NCBI GenBank assembly: GCA_046263755.1
Contig: JBJYZC010000022.1
Location: forward strand, 1 to 28,639
Length of the DNA stretch: 28,639 bases
Source: Lachnocurva sp029100405
Lineage (GTDB): Bacteria > Bacillota > Clostridia > Lachnospirales > Lachnospiraceae
Direction: 5' to 3'
Made by a program: the position numbers and the translations under genes. This document shows, in pieces, positions 20,940-28,639 of this stretch. Every line of letters begins with the position of its first letter. Within the stretch, counting starts at the first letter, position 1. The notes under the pieces were generated by a model that saw only the letters and a list, made by a program, of their open reading frames with translations, was not told where the DNA came from and made no database searches.

Positions 20940-23900
20940 ATGGATAAGACTGTCATTAAGAATTTTGCCATCTGGGCAAGAAAGAAGCTGATCGCTGACA
21001 GCATTTACAAAGCAAGTTTGCTTGGTATTTCTGAAAAAGGTATCGAGGAGCCTCTTCCGCAATCTACTAATGATACACAGCTCTTTGATATTGGCATGAA
21101 AGAACCATATGCCATTACCGGACAGGAGATCGGGCAAAGAAAGAAGCTCGTTGAAGCCATTCAGGAGAAGGAAAGAAATCTGAAATATAAAGATGCTTTC
21201 CAGAGCGTAATGGAAGAGGTGGCTTATACATGGTTTAACCGGCTCATTGCGATTCGCTTTATGGAAGTCAATGATTACATGCCATCTCACATCCGTGTCC
21301 TTTCATCTGATAATCCGGGGAAAACAGAACCGGATCTGGTGACAACACCTTTTGATTCTGATCTATTATTCAGCGAAAAAGAGAAACAACAGATCATCAA
21401 TTGGAAGAATGAAAACAAGATTGATGATGTATTTCGTATGCTCTTTATCAAGCAGTGCAATGCACTGAATAATTATCTTCCTATGCTGTTTGAAAGGATC
21501 TCGGATTATACAGAGCTGCTACTTAATGTGTCCGTAACGGACCAGGATGGCATTCTCTGGCATCTTATCCATGACATTCCGGAAAAGAATTTTGACGTTA
21601 ATGCCATTGACGATGATGGCAAGCCGGCCGGGCAGGTGGAGATTATTGGGTGGTTCTACCAGTACTATATCTCCGAGAAGCATGATTCCGTTGTTGACCC
21701 CCTTCATGGGAAAGTAGTTGAGAAAGAGGATATCCCGGCTGCTACGCAGTTATTTACGACAGACTGGGTAGTTCGATATATCATTGATAATTCAGTTGGA
21801 AGATATTGGATCGAACGAAATCCAGCCAGTAATTTAAGAAATAAACTGGAATATTTTGCTGCTCCAAAGACTGGTAATATCCAATTTGTTGATGAAAAGA
21901 TAACTCCAGAACAGCTCACTGTATTTGATCCATGCATGGGTTCAGCCCACTTTGGAGTCTATGCTTTTGATGTGCTGGAACAGATTTATCAGGAATGCGG
22001 TTATTCCGAGCGTGATGCGGTTGCTTCTATTGTAAAAAACAATCTGTTTGGACTCGACATTGATAAGCGTGCAGCCCAGCTTGCTAGCTTTGCCATTACG
22101 ATGAAAGCAATGCAGTACGATAAACGCTTCCTGAAGCGTCATATATATCCTCATTTTTATGAAATCAAGGAGAGCAATGGCATCGATCCAAATACTGTGG
22201 ATTATTTTGCAAAAGGCGACGAGAATCTGAAACAAGATATGCAGTCAATTATTCATGACCTGCATGATGCAAAAGAATATGGATCCATCCTCCAGATCAA
22301 TCCGATCAACTTCGATGCAATGTTTGCCAGGTTTTCGGAGATCGAAGATGTTAGCAGTCTCGGTAAAATTGATGTTTTTGATACTCTTCTTCCGTTAGTT
22401 CGGGAGGCAAAAGTATTATCGGACAAGTACGCTGTTGTAGCGACGAATCCGCCGTACCTCAATAAGTTTGACGCGAAGCTGAAGAAGTATATCGTGGACA
22501 ACTACCCCGATTACAAGGGCGACCTGTTCAGCGTATTCATCTACAGAAATTTCGGATTCTGTAAAAAGAACGCATATTCCGGATTTATGACACCGATGGT
22601 CTGGATGTTCATCAAAACATATGAACCTTTGCGGAAGTATCTTCTTAACAAAAAAGCTATAACAACATTGATTCAGTTTGAATACTCAGCGTTTGAAGAA
22701 GCTACTGTGCCGATTTGCTCCTTTGTGCTGAAGAATGGTATGACTGAAAGCAAGGGTGAATATTTCCGCCTGTCCGATTTTACGGGCGGCATGGAAGTAC
22801 AGCGTAAAAAGGTAAAGGAAGCATTAGCAAATCCGAACTGTGGATTTTTCTACGAATCTTCCCAGGCCAATTTCTCCAAAATTCCGGGAAGCCCAGTGGC
22901 ATATTGGGTGAGTGTAAATGTATTATCTACATTTGAATGTAGCTTACTGCTTTCGGAATTATCCAATCCAAAACAAGGGCTAATTACTGGAGATGTAAAT
23001 AGGTTTGTCAGAAAATGGTATGAATGCGTACGAGCGGATTTGAGCACTTCCTCTTCACCCCAAAATGTCAATCGTACGGGAAAATGGTTTCCATATTGTA
23101 ATGGTGGCGAATTTAGAAAGTGGTATGGAAACAACGATGATGTTGTAAATTGGCAAGATGATGGCTTTGAAATAAAAAACTTTGTGGACGACAAGGGGAA
23201 ACCACGTTCTCGTCCGCAAAATCAACAATATTATTTTCATGAAGGGGGAACATGGACGGCAATTTCAAGTTCACTGTTCTCTGTCAGATATTTTCCAGAG
23301 GGCTATCTTTTTTCAAATGCAGGGATGGCTATCTACGCAGAACCGAGGAAACTGAAATATATTATTGGTTTTCTTAATTCAAAGCTGTGTCAGTTGTATT
23401 TAAGTTTGCTGAACGAGAGTTTGAATTATAATCAAGGTGATATAGCTAAATTGCCTATTATATTTGAAAAGGTTGATCTTGTTGTAGCGAAGGTCGTCAC
23501 AAGTATTGATATAGCAAAAAAAGATTGGGATTCTTTTGAAATTTCATGGGATTTCAAACATCATCCGCTGCTCCGAAAAGTTCCTACCATTGCCGAAGCC
23601 TTTACCCAGTGGCAGGCTGAATGTGAAGACCGTTTTAATCAGCTGAAAGCCAATGAGGAAGAACTGAACAGCATCTTCATCGACATTTACAACTTGCAGG
23701 ATGAATTGACACCAGAGGAAGAGGACAAGGACGTGACTGTCCGCAAGGCTGATCTCGGTCGGGATATTCGCTCCTTTATGTCCTATGCAGTTGGCTGCAT
23801 GTTTGGCCGTTATTCACTTGATGTGGATGGCTTGGCATATGCTGGTGGCGACTGGGATGATTCGAAATACAAAACATTCATTCCATATGAGGATAACGTT

Positions 23901-24557
23901 ATTCCGATTATGGATGAAGAATATCTGGATGATGATATCGTTGGAAGCTTTGTTCGGTTCGTGAAGGTTGTTTATGGTGACAAGACACTGGAAGAGAATC
24001 TGACTTTCATTGCGGATGCACTTGGTGGTAAGGGGAAGTCCAGCCGTGAAGTAATCCGAAACTATTTCCTCAGGGACTTCTTCAAGGATCACTGCCAGAC
24101 GTATCAGAAGAGACCGATTTACTGGCTGTATGACAGTGGTAAGCAGAATGGTTTTAAGGCGCTCGTATACCTGCATCGTATGGATGAGAATACGACGGGC
24201 AAGGTTCGTGCGGATTATCTGCATCAAATAGAGCAGATCTATTCGAATGAAGCTGCAAGAATGCAGGATACGATGGAACGCAGTAAGTCCGCCCATGAGG
24301 TTTCTGTAGCAGAGAAGCGACTTGAAAAGCTGAAGAAGCAGATTAAGGAATGCCAAGACTATGATGCAAAACTTGGACATCTGGCACTGGATCAAATCAG
24401 ATTGAATCTTGATGATGGTGTGAAGGTGAATTACCGGAAAGCACAGACCGGCCGTGATGGAAAGTTTTACGAGGTTCTTGCGGATTCCAAGAATATCATG
24501 GCAAAGGATGCTCTCTGGAAAGAATATCTGACGGAGTGGCCGCATGAGGAGGAATAG
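20940..24557 (+). CDS. pglX: BREX type 1 adenine-specific DNA methyltransferase PglX
   Basis: This 1205-residue protein is the BREX methyltransferase that marks host DNA at N6-adenine in a short asymmetric site. SAM-binding motif I is FDPCMGSAHF (Asp330), and the catalytic motif IV NPPY is at 503-506 in VVATNPPYLNKF. The N-terminal part (about 1-300) includes WFNRLIAIRFMEVNDYMPSH and TDWVVRYIIDNSVGRYWIER, standard for the family. The target-recognition region after motif IV (about residues 650-870) is AT-richer than the rest. The C-terminus holds helical, charged segments (EKRLEKLKKQIKECQDYD). The gene begins three bases after the AlbA-like gene, with AAGGGA in its end, and ends three bases before the Fic gene. 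No frameshift or homopolymer tract that would suggest phase switching was seen. Confidence 0.96.
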   Translation: MDKTVIKNFAIWARKKLIADSIYKASLLGISEKGIEEPLPQSTNDTQLFDIGMKEPYAITGQEIGQRKKLVEAIQEKERNLKYKDAFQSVMEEVAYTWFNRLIAIRFMEVNDYMPSHIRVLSSDNPGKTEPDLVTTPFDSDLLFSEKEKQQIINWKNENKIDDVFRMLFIKQCNALNNYLPMLFERISDYTELLLNVSVTDQDGILWHLIHDIPEKNFDVNAIDDDGKPAGQVEIIGWFYQYYISEKHDSVVDPLHGKVVEKEDIPAATQLFTTDWVVRYIIDNSVGRYWIERNPASNLRNKLEYFAAPKTGNIQFVDEKITPEQLTVFDPCMGSAHFGVYAFDVLEQIYQECGYSERDAVASIVKNNLFGLDIDKRAAQLASFAITMKAMQYDKRFLKRHIYPHFYEIKESNGIDPNTVDYFAKGDENLKQDMQSIIHDLHDAKEYGSILQINPINFDAMFARFSEIEDVSSLGKIDVFDTLLPLVREAKVLSDKYAVVATNPPYLNKFDAKLKKYIVDNYPDYKGDLFSVFIYRNFGFCKKNAYSGFMTPMVWMFIKTYEPLRKYLLNKKAITTLIQFEYSAFEEATVPICSFVLKNGMTESKGEYFRLSDFTGGMEVQRKKVKEALANPNCGFFYESSQANFSKIPGSPVAYWVSVNVLSTFECSLLLSELSNPKQGLITGDVNRFVRKWYECVRADLSTSSSPQNVNRTGKWFPYCNGGEFRKWYGNNDDVVNWQDDGFEIKNFVDDKGKPRSRPQNQQYYFHEGGTWTAISSSLFSVRYFPEGYLFSNAGMAIYAEPRKLKYIIGFLNSKLCQLYLSLLNESLNYNQGDIAKLPIIFEKVDLVVAKVVTSIDIAKKDWDSFEISWDFKHHPLLRKVPTIAEAFTQWQAECEDRFNQLKANEEELNSIFIDIYNLQDELTPEEEDKDVTVRKADLGRDIRSFMSYAVGCMFGRYSLDVDGLAYAGGDWDDSKYKTFIPYEDNVIPIMDEEYLDDDIVGSFVRFVKVVYGDKTLEENLTFIADALGGKGKSSREVIRNYFLRDFFKDHCQTYQKRPIYWLYDSGKQNGFKALVYLHRMDENTTGKVRADYLHQIEQIYSNEAARMQDTMERSKSAHEVSVAEKRLEKLKKQIKECQDYDAKLGHLALDQIRLNLDDGVKVNYRKAQTGRDGKFYEVLADSKNIMAKDALWKEYLTEWPHEEE

Positions 24558-24560
24558 GCG

Positions 24561-25625
24561 ATGAGTGATGAATATGTTCCTCCGTTTCAGGTAACCGAAG
24601 AGATTACCAGCCTGACAATTGAGATTGGCCAGTATGTTGGCTCTATTACAGCATTTGAATCGTTGCATCCAAACCCTGTACTGAGAAGAGAAAACCGAAT
24701 TCGTTCTATTCACTCTTCTCTGGCGATTGAGCAGAATACGCTGACACTGGATCAGGTTACTGATGTTATTGATGGAAAAAGAGTGCTGGGACCTCCGCAG
24801 GACATTCGTGAGGTTAAGAATGCTTATGAAGTTTATGATGAGGTTGCTTCATTTGACCCCTGCAGTGTAAAAGACCTTTTGCGCGCTCATAAAATGATGA
24901 TGGCAGGTCTGGTCAAGGAGGCTGGCAGGTTCCGTTCTGGCAATGTCGGCGTTTATGCCGGCACGCAACTCATTCATGCCGGAACCCCGGCAAACTATGT
25001 ACCAGAACTGATTGAACAGCTATTTTCATGGCTGAAGGGCTCGAAATACCATCCGCTGATAAAAAGCTGCGTCTTTCACTATGAGTTCGAGTTCATCCAT
25101 CCCTTTGCGGATGGCAATGGCAGAACGGGAAGACTTTGGCAGTCACTCATTCTTCAGAAATGGCAGCCGATTTTTGCATGGCTTCCAATTGAGACGATGG
25201 TTCATGAGAATCAGGAGGAATATTACAAGGTGCTGCAGCTTGCGGATAATGCCGGTGAATCTACGCTGTTTGTGGAATTTATGCTGCGGATGATCAGGGA
25301 TGCCTTGAAAGAACTTGCTGAGACGCAAAGTGAAAGACAACAATCTCGTGCTGATGGTGTCGGAAGAAATGTCGGTCTAAATGTCGGTACAAATGTCGGT
25401 ACAAAAGAAGCAAAACTTCTTCTTTTGCTGAAACAGGATGGTACGCTGACGGCAAAAGTTCTTGCTGGAACGATGGGAATTACGCAGCGGCAGGTGGAAC
25501 GCATGATTGCAAAGATGAAAAAGGAAGGTATTTTAGTTCGCCATGGGGCAAGCAAGAATGGCTTCTGGGAAGTTGTAGAAAAGGATTTGCGATTACATGG
25601 CAGAATTGAATCTAAAACAGATTGA
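24561..25625 (+). CDS. Fic-domain protein (putative AMP-transferase) with C-terminal winged helix, embedded in BREX
   Basis: The 354-residue protein has the Fic signature HPFADGNGRTGR (His180 catalytic), an N-terminal Fic_N-like segment with SLAIEQN (Glu57), which corresponds to the inhibitory (S/T)xxxE(G/N) motif of self-inhibited class II Fic enzymes except that Gln stands where Gly/Asn is usual, and a C-terminal winged-helix-like region (KVLAGTMGITQRQVERMIAK). Fic enzymes usually transfer AMP to protein hydroxyls, changing target activity. Fic-HTH proteins often modify or regulate neighbours in stress and defence loci. The RBS GAGGAGG lies in the end of pglX. The gene overlaps pglZ by 29 bases. 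The target of the presumed AMPylation is unknown; PglX, PglZ or BrxC are candidates by proximity only. Confidence 0.88.
   Translation: MSDEYVPPFQVTEEITSLTIEIGQYVGSITAFESLHPNPVLRRENRIRSIHSSLAIEQNTLTLDQVTDVIDGKRVLGPPQDIREVKNAYEVYDEVASFDPCSVKDLLRAHKMMMAGLVKEAGRFRSGNVGVYAGTQLIHAGTPANYVPELIEQLFSWLKGSKYHPLIKSCVFHYEFEFIHPFADGNGRTGRLWQSLILQKWQPIFAWLPIETMVHENQEEYYKVLQLADNAGESTLFVEFMLRMIRDALKELAETQSERQQSRADGVGRNVGLNVGTNVGTKEAKLLLLLKQDGTLTAKVLAGTMGITQRQVERMIAKMKKEGILVRHGASKNGFWEVVEKDLRLHGRIESKTD
25367..25402 (+). repeat. 12-bp tandem repeat in the fic gene
   Basis: Three consecutive units of AAATGTCGGTAC (the first with a CT ending) at 25367-25378, 25379-25390 and 25391-25402 encode NVGLNVGTNVGT. Like the repeat in the AlbA-like gene it lies in the linker before the C-terminal winged helix and is in frame, so copy number can vary without frameshift. 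Confidence 0.85.
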
Positions 25626-28122
25626 AGACAGGCTGAATGCAGAGTTTTTATCCGGATCAGAGGACATTCGCAAGCTGGTCTTCTGGTATGACGATAAGGC
25701 GGAATTTGCAGAGGACGTGGATTCTCTGCGTCTTTCATCTGCTAAAATTCTGCATCTTACGGAATCTAATCAGTTTAAGACAAAGTTATTTCTGGAGCAG
25801 GAAGACCGGACCACGAATTATTTGATCTATGCGCCATTTTCAAAGCCTGATGTTCATGAGAATCACTTGGAAGATGTACTGCTGTACTCAAAACGCTTTT
25901 TTGCCGATCGTGCTTCGCTCCTAGTGGCGGATCTTGGTATCAGCGAATCACTGAAACCTTTACTGGAAAAGCATATTAGCTTTTTTGCCAATAAAGAGCG
26001 TACAAAGAAATTCTATGATCTGGGCATCAGTTTTTACGATGAAAGACACATCCTGCTTGGCATGATGTGCGTGCTTTCCGGCGTTAAAACCTGTTCGTTT
26101 GAAGAGGTTCTGCGCATAATCCTGTCGGGAGAAGATATTGATCACAGCCAGATCGTTGAAACTTTTCGGCACTATGAATTGGAAGATGAATTCTGGAAGA
26201 TGTCTCTGGATGAGTTTGGCAGTTCGGTTCATGATCCGAGCATAAGCAAGCTTGTGATTTCTCTTTTCGTAACCTGTGCTGATCACGAAATAACGGAAGA
26301 TATTCCGGAGGCGTGGAAGCCTTTCCTGCTGAGTAAGACTGGCAATGCAGTTGCCTTCCTTGACAGCATGATGAACAGTGTTGTCTATCAGAATACGTTT
26401 GACAATCTTTCACGTTTTGTCAGCGTGCAGCTGCATGTGAAAGATGCTCTGAGGAAGGCAGCTCCGGAGAATCTGACGGAATGTGAATGCTTTGCAGATA
26501 TCGATGGGATATTACTGCACTGGATAACGGGAAGGTTGCTCGCAGAGGATCTTGGCGCACATCTGGTACAGTATGATATTCCATCTCTGTGTGAGCTACG
26601 TGTGAAAACACATTTTGGCAGGAAAAGTCAGAATGATTATGAAATGCTGATCAGTGCGTTTCATATCGAGTCTTCATTCACCGAGACAATACCGGACGGT
26701 TTTAAGAATATTATCAATGCGTATCAGGACCACCTTTACAAGATTGACCATGATTATCGGCGTTTTTACTACTGTCTGGATCAGCTTGAAGATGCAGAGC
26801 CATATGAGAAGCTACGCATTCTGATTGAGAACATCTATACGAATGAATTTCTTGGAAAACTATTGCCAGAGTGGAACTCGGAAATCATGGAAAAGGATGC
26901 CTTGTTTGCTCTTCCTCTTCAGCGAAATTTCTACATAAAATACGTTTCTGGCAGCAAAGATAGGGTGGTTGTTATCATTTCTGATGCCATGCGTTATGAA
27001 GTGGGACGAGAGCTTTTTGATAAGCTGGCTGACAATCCCCGGAGTCAGGTAAAGATTGAGCCGATGCTGAGTACATTGCCTTCTTATACAAGACTGGGAA
27101 TGTCTGCAATGCTTCCGCATAGAAAACTGGAGCTTTCAGAAGACGGAAAAGAGCTGGTTAATGGAATTTACTGTATTGATCTGGCGTCCCGAGAAAAAGT
27201 GCTGCAGGCAAGGCAACCGTTGTCTCGATGTGTTCAGTTTGACGAAATCAAGAATAAGAGCACAAAGGATCTGCGGGAGATCTTTACAGGTCAGCAGGTG
27301 ATTTATGTTTATCATAATCAGATTGATGTGCGTGGCGAGCATACTGAAGATGAGGTCTTCCTTGCCTGTGAAGAGGCAGTTAAGGAGATCACAGCGTTCA
27401 TTGAAAAAATTCATAATGGAGTAAATACGCATCACTTCATTGTGACGGCAGATCATGGCTTCATCTATAAGCGGGATAAGGTGCAGGAATCGGATAAGAT
27501 TGGCAATGTCAGTCATAACGAGATTGTAAAGAGGCGGTATATTATTTCCTACAATGGTGTTCAGGAAGATGGCGTATGTAATCTGAATCTTGGACATCTG
27601 CTTGGAAATGATGATTCCCGAATGGTTTCCTTTCCCATTGGTACAAGTGTATTTAAGACGCAGGGGAGCGGTGGCCAGAATTATGTTCATGGTGGTTCAT
27701 CTCCAGAGGAAATGCTAGTACCGGTGATTGATGTTCGCATGGAGCGTGGAAAGGCAGAGACCAGATCTGCGCAGATCATGCTGGTCAGTATCATCAGCAA
27801 GATTACCAGCCTGATTACCACGCTGGATTTTATCCAGTCAGAGGCGGTCAGTGATGTGGTACGGGCAGCAAGTTATCAGATTTGTTTTGTTGATGAAGTG
27901 GGAAATCTGATCTCGAATGAAAATATATATGTTGCAGATAGCAGAGAAGAGGATTCTGCAAAGAGAATTTTCCGGCTGCGGTTCACGTTTAAAAATCAGG
28001 AATATGACAAAGACAAGTCATATTACCTGATTGGAAAAGATGAGAATACCGGAGTAGAAGTATTCCGCCATCAGGTCATCATGGATCTTCCATTTGCAGG
28101 AGATTTTGGCTTTAACCTGTAA
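25597..28122 (+). CDS. pglZ: BREX type 1 phosphatase-domain protein PglZ
   Basis: The 841-residue product has the BREX-1 PglZ layout: an N-terminal helical region starting MAELNLKQIEDRLNAEF, a long middle part, and the alkaline-phosphatase-superfamily PglZ domain from about residue 455 with VVVIISDAMRYEVGREL (metal/nucleophile region) and HHFIVTADHGFIYKRDKVQE (about 613), ending with a small beta domain. PglZ is needed for BREX methylation and defence; structural and biochemical work on homologues shows a metal-dependent phosphodiesterase-like fold. The start ATG lies inside the fic gene (29-base overlap) with AAGGA 12 bases upstream, so translation is coupled. It ends 26 bases before brxL. 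No defects were seen. Confidence 0.95.
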   Translation: MAELNLKQIEDRLNAEFLSGSEDIRKLVFWYDDKAEFAEDVDSLRLSSAKILHLTESNQFKTKLFLEQEDRTTNYLIYAPFSKPDVHENHLEDVLLYSKRFFADRASLLVADLGISESLKPLLEKHISFFANKERTKKFYDLGISFYDERHILLGMMCVLSGVKTCSFEEVLRIILSGEDIDHSQIVETFRHYELEDEFWKMSLDEFGSSVHDPSISKLVISLFVTCADHEITEDIPEAWKPFLLSKTGNAVAFLDSMMNSVVYQNTFDNLSRFVSVQLHVKDALRKAAPENLTECECFADIDGILLHWITGRLLAEDLGAHLVQYDIPSLCELRVKTHFGRKSQNDYEMLISAFHIESSFTETIPDGFKNIINAYQDHLYKIDHDYRRFYYCLDQLEDAEPYEKLRILIENIYTNEFLGKLLPEWNSEIMEKDALFALPLQRNFYIKYVSGSKDRVVVIISDAMRYEVGRELFDKLADNPRSQVKIEPMLSTLPSYTRLGMSAMLPHRKLELSEDGKELVNGIYCIDLASREKVLQARQPLSRCVQFDEIKNKSTKDLREIFTGQQVIYVYHNQIDVRGEHTEDEVFLACEEAVKEITAFIEKIHNGVNTHHFIVTADHGFIYKRDKVQESDKIGNVSHNEIVKRRYIISYNGVQEDGVCNLNLGHLLGNDDSRMVSFPIGTSVFKTQGSGGQNYVHGGSSPEEMLVPVIDVRMERGKAETRSAQIMLVSIISKITSLITTLDFIQSEAVSDVVRAASYQICFVDEVGNLISNENIYVADSREEDSAKRIFRLRFTFKNQEYDKDKSYYLIGKDENTGVEVFRHQVIMDLPFAGDFGFNL

Positions 28123-28148
28123 TGCTGGCAGTGAGAGAAGGTAATGTA

Positions 28149-28639
28149 ATGAGCGCAGAAGTCAGGACGACAAACAGAGATACCATACGTGCAAAGCTGC
28201 GGGAGAATTTTCAAGGGAAGATTGTCCGGAAGGATCTGACAAAGAAGATCAAGGAGGGTGCCAATGTGCCGATCTATGTATTGGAATTTCTCCTTGGTCA
28301 GTATTGCAGCTCCGATGATGAAGAAGTGATTCAGCAGGGGGTTGAGAATGTAAAGCAGATCCTTGCAAATAACTATGTCCGTCCGGATGAGGCACAGAAG
28401 ATTCTCTCGCTTCTTCGCCAGCATGGAAGCCATACTATCATCGACATGGTATCTGTTGAACTTAACATCAAGAAGGATCGATATGAAGCGTCTTTTACGA
28501 ATATGGGATTGACCGGCATTCCTATCGATGAGACATATCCGGAAAAGTACGATCGTCTTCTTTGCGGAGGAATCTGGTGTATTGTACAGCTGGAATATGA
28601 ATCGGATGAAGATGCCGATGTCGAAGGGTATGGAGAATT
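28149..28639 (+). CDS. brxL: BREX type 1 Lon-like protein BrxL (5' part, cut by the window edge)
   Basis: The frame from ATG 28149 (AGAAGG about eight bases upstream) stays open to the end of the window. It reads MSAEVRTTNRDTIRAKLREN, then GKIVRKDLTKKIKEGANVPI, YVLEFLLGQYCSSDDEEVIQ and, further on, VSVELNIKKDRYEASFTNMG and CGGIWCIVQLEYESDED. This is the N-terminal DNA-binding part of BrxL: VRKDLTKxxKxxxxVPxYVLE(Y/F)LLGQYC and KDxYEASFTNxG are strongly conserved. BrxL is an AAA+ protein with a Lon-like C-terminal domain that forms rings on DNA and is required for phage restriction in type 1 BREX. Only about 163 of the expected ~680 residues are visible. Confidence 0.93.
   Translation, partial: MSAEVRTTNRDTIRAKLRENFQGKIVRKDLTKKIKEGANVPIYVLEFLLGQYCSSDDEEVIQQGVENVKQILANNYVRPDEAQKILSLLRQHGSHTIIDMVSVELNIKKDRYEASFTNMGLTGIPIDETYPEKYDRLLCGGIWCIVQLEYESDEDADVEGYGE

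Noticed and set aside
23814..24713. Minus-strand 299-codon frame under the pglX/fic junction
   Set aside because: Long, but antisense to two well-supported genes; Leu/Ile/Arg-rich shadow composition with no family match that I recognise.
1..28639. CRISPR array, tRNA or rRNA genes
   Set aside because: No regularly spaced repeats of 25-40 bp and no cloverleaf or rRNA-like sequence was noticed; the tandem repeats found are short, coding and unspaced.

Overview
The window reads as part of a chromosome of a Gram-positive Firmicute, most likely in or near the Clostridia/Lachnospiraceae. The basis is the strong AGGAGG-type ribosome binding sites, GC content that looks moderate (about 40-47% in most genes), an ABC-F gene behind a terminator hairpin, a LytTR/DUF3021 pair, a MerR/iron-alcohol-dehydrogenase operon and several mobile-element remnants. 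No rRNA, tRNA or CRISPR array was seen. Species cannot be fixed from this sequence alone.

Layout. (1) 1-1026 is a graveyard: the last ~60 residues of a plasmid/ICE relaxase (minus strand) and the tail of a DDE transposase. (2) 1202-2448 is a two-gene minus-strand oxidative-stress operon, bcp-like peroxiredoxin then yaaA, with an IS256-type remnant abutting its upstream side. (3) 3196-4802 is an ABC-F ATPase behind a strong attenuator-like hairpin; 5160-6065 is a YhcC-type radical SAM protein with its own terminator. (4) 6456-8137 (minus) is a toxin-antitoxin-like pair, an ImmA/IrrE metallopeptidase and a DUF4411 PIN-like protein. (5) 8472-9356 is a LytTR regulator with a DUF3021 membrane protein. 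(6) 9525-10943 is an IS200/IS605-type element carrying only tnpB, with a well-structured right end that fits an omega (guide) RNA. It abuts the C-terminal stump of a cytidylate-kinase-like gene. More gene stumps follow up to 11468. (7) 11520-14067 is a MerR regulator, an iron-dependent alcohol dehydrogenase and a carboxymuconolactone-decarboxylase/cupin fusion. Its promoter has the textbook MerR layout: 19-bp spacer and a perfect 18-bp palindrome.

(8) 14271 to the window end is a type 1 BREX phage-defence operon in one direction with very tight spacing: small Xre-type HTH, brxA, brxB, brxC, an AlbA/Schlafen-HATPase protein, pglX, a Fic protein, pglZ and the start of brxL (cut by the window edge). 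The core order brxA-brxB-brxC-pglX-pglZ-brxL is the canonical one. The unusual content is two regulatory-looking genes spliced between core genes with no room for separate promoters. Both carry in-frame tandem repeats just before a C-terminal winged-helix-like segment. The middle of pglX is AT-richer than its flanks, at the place expected for the specificity domain.

Together, the minus-strand toxin-like pair, TnpB, the gene stumps and BREX make 6.4-28.6 kb look like an accessory/defence island built by repeated insertion, interrupted by the apparently ordinary LytTR and aldehyde-stress operons.
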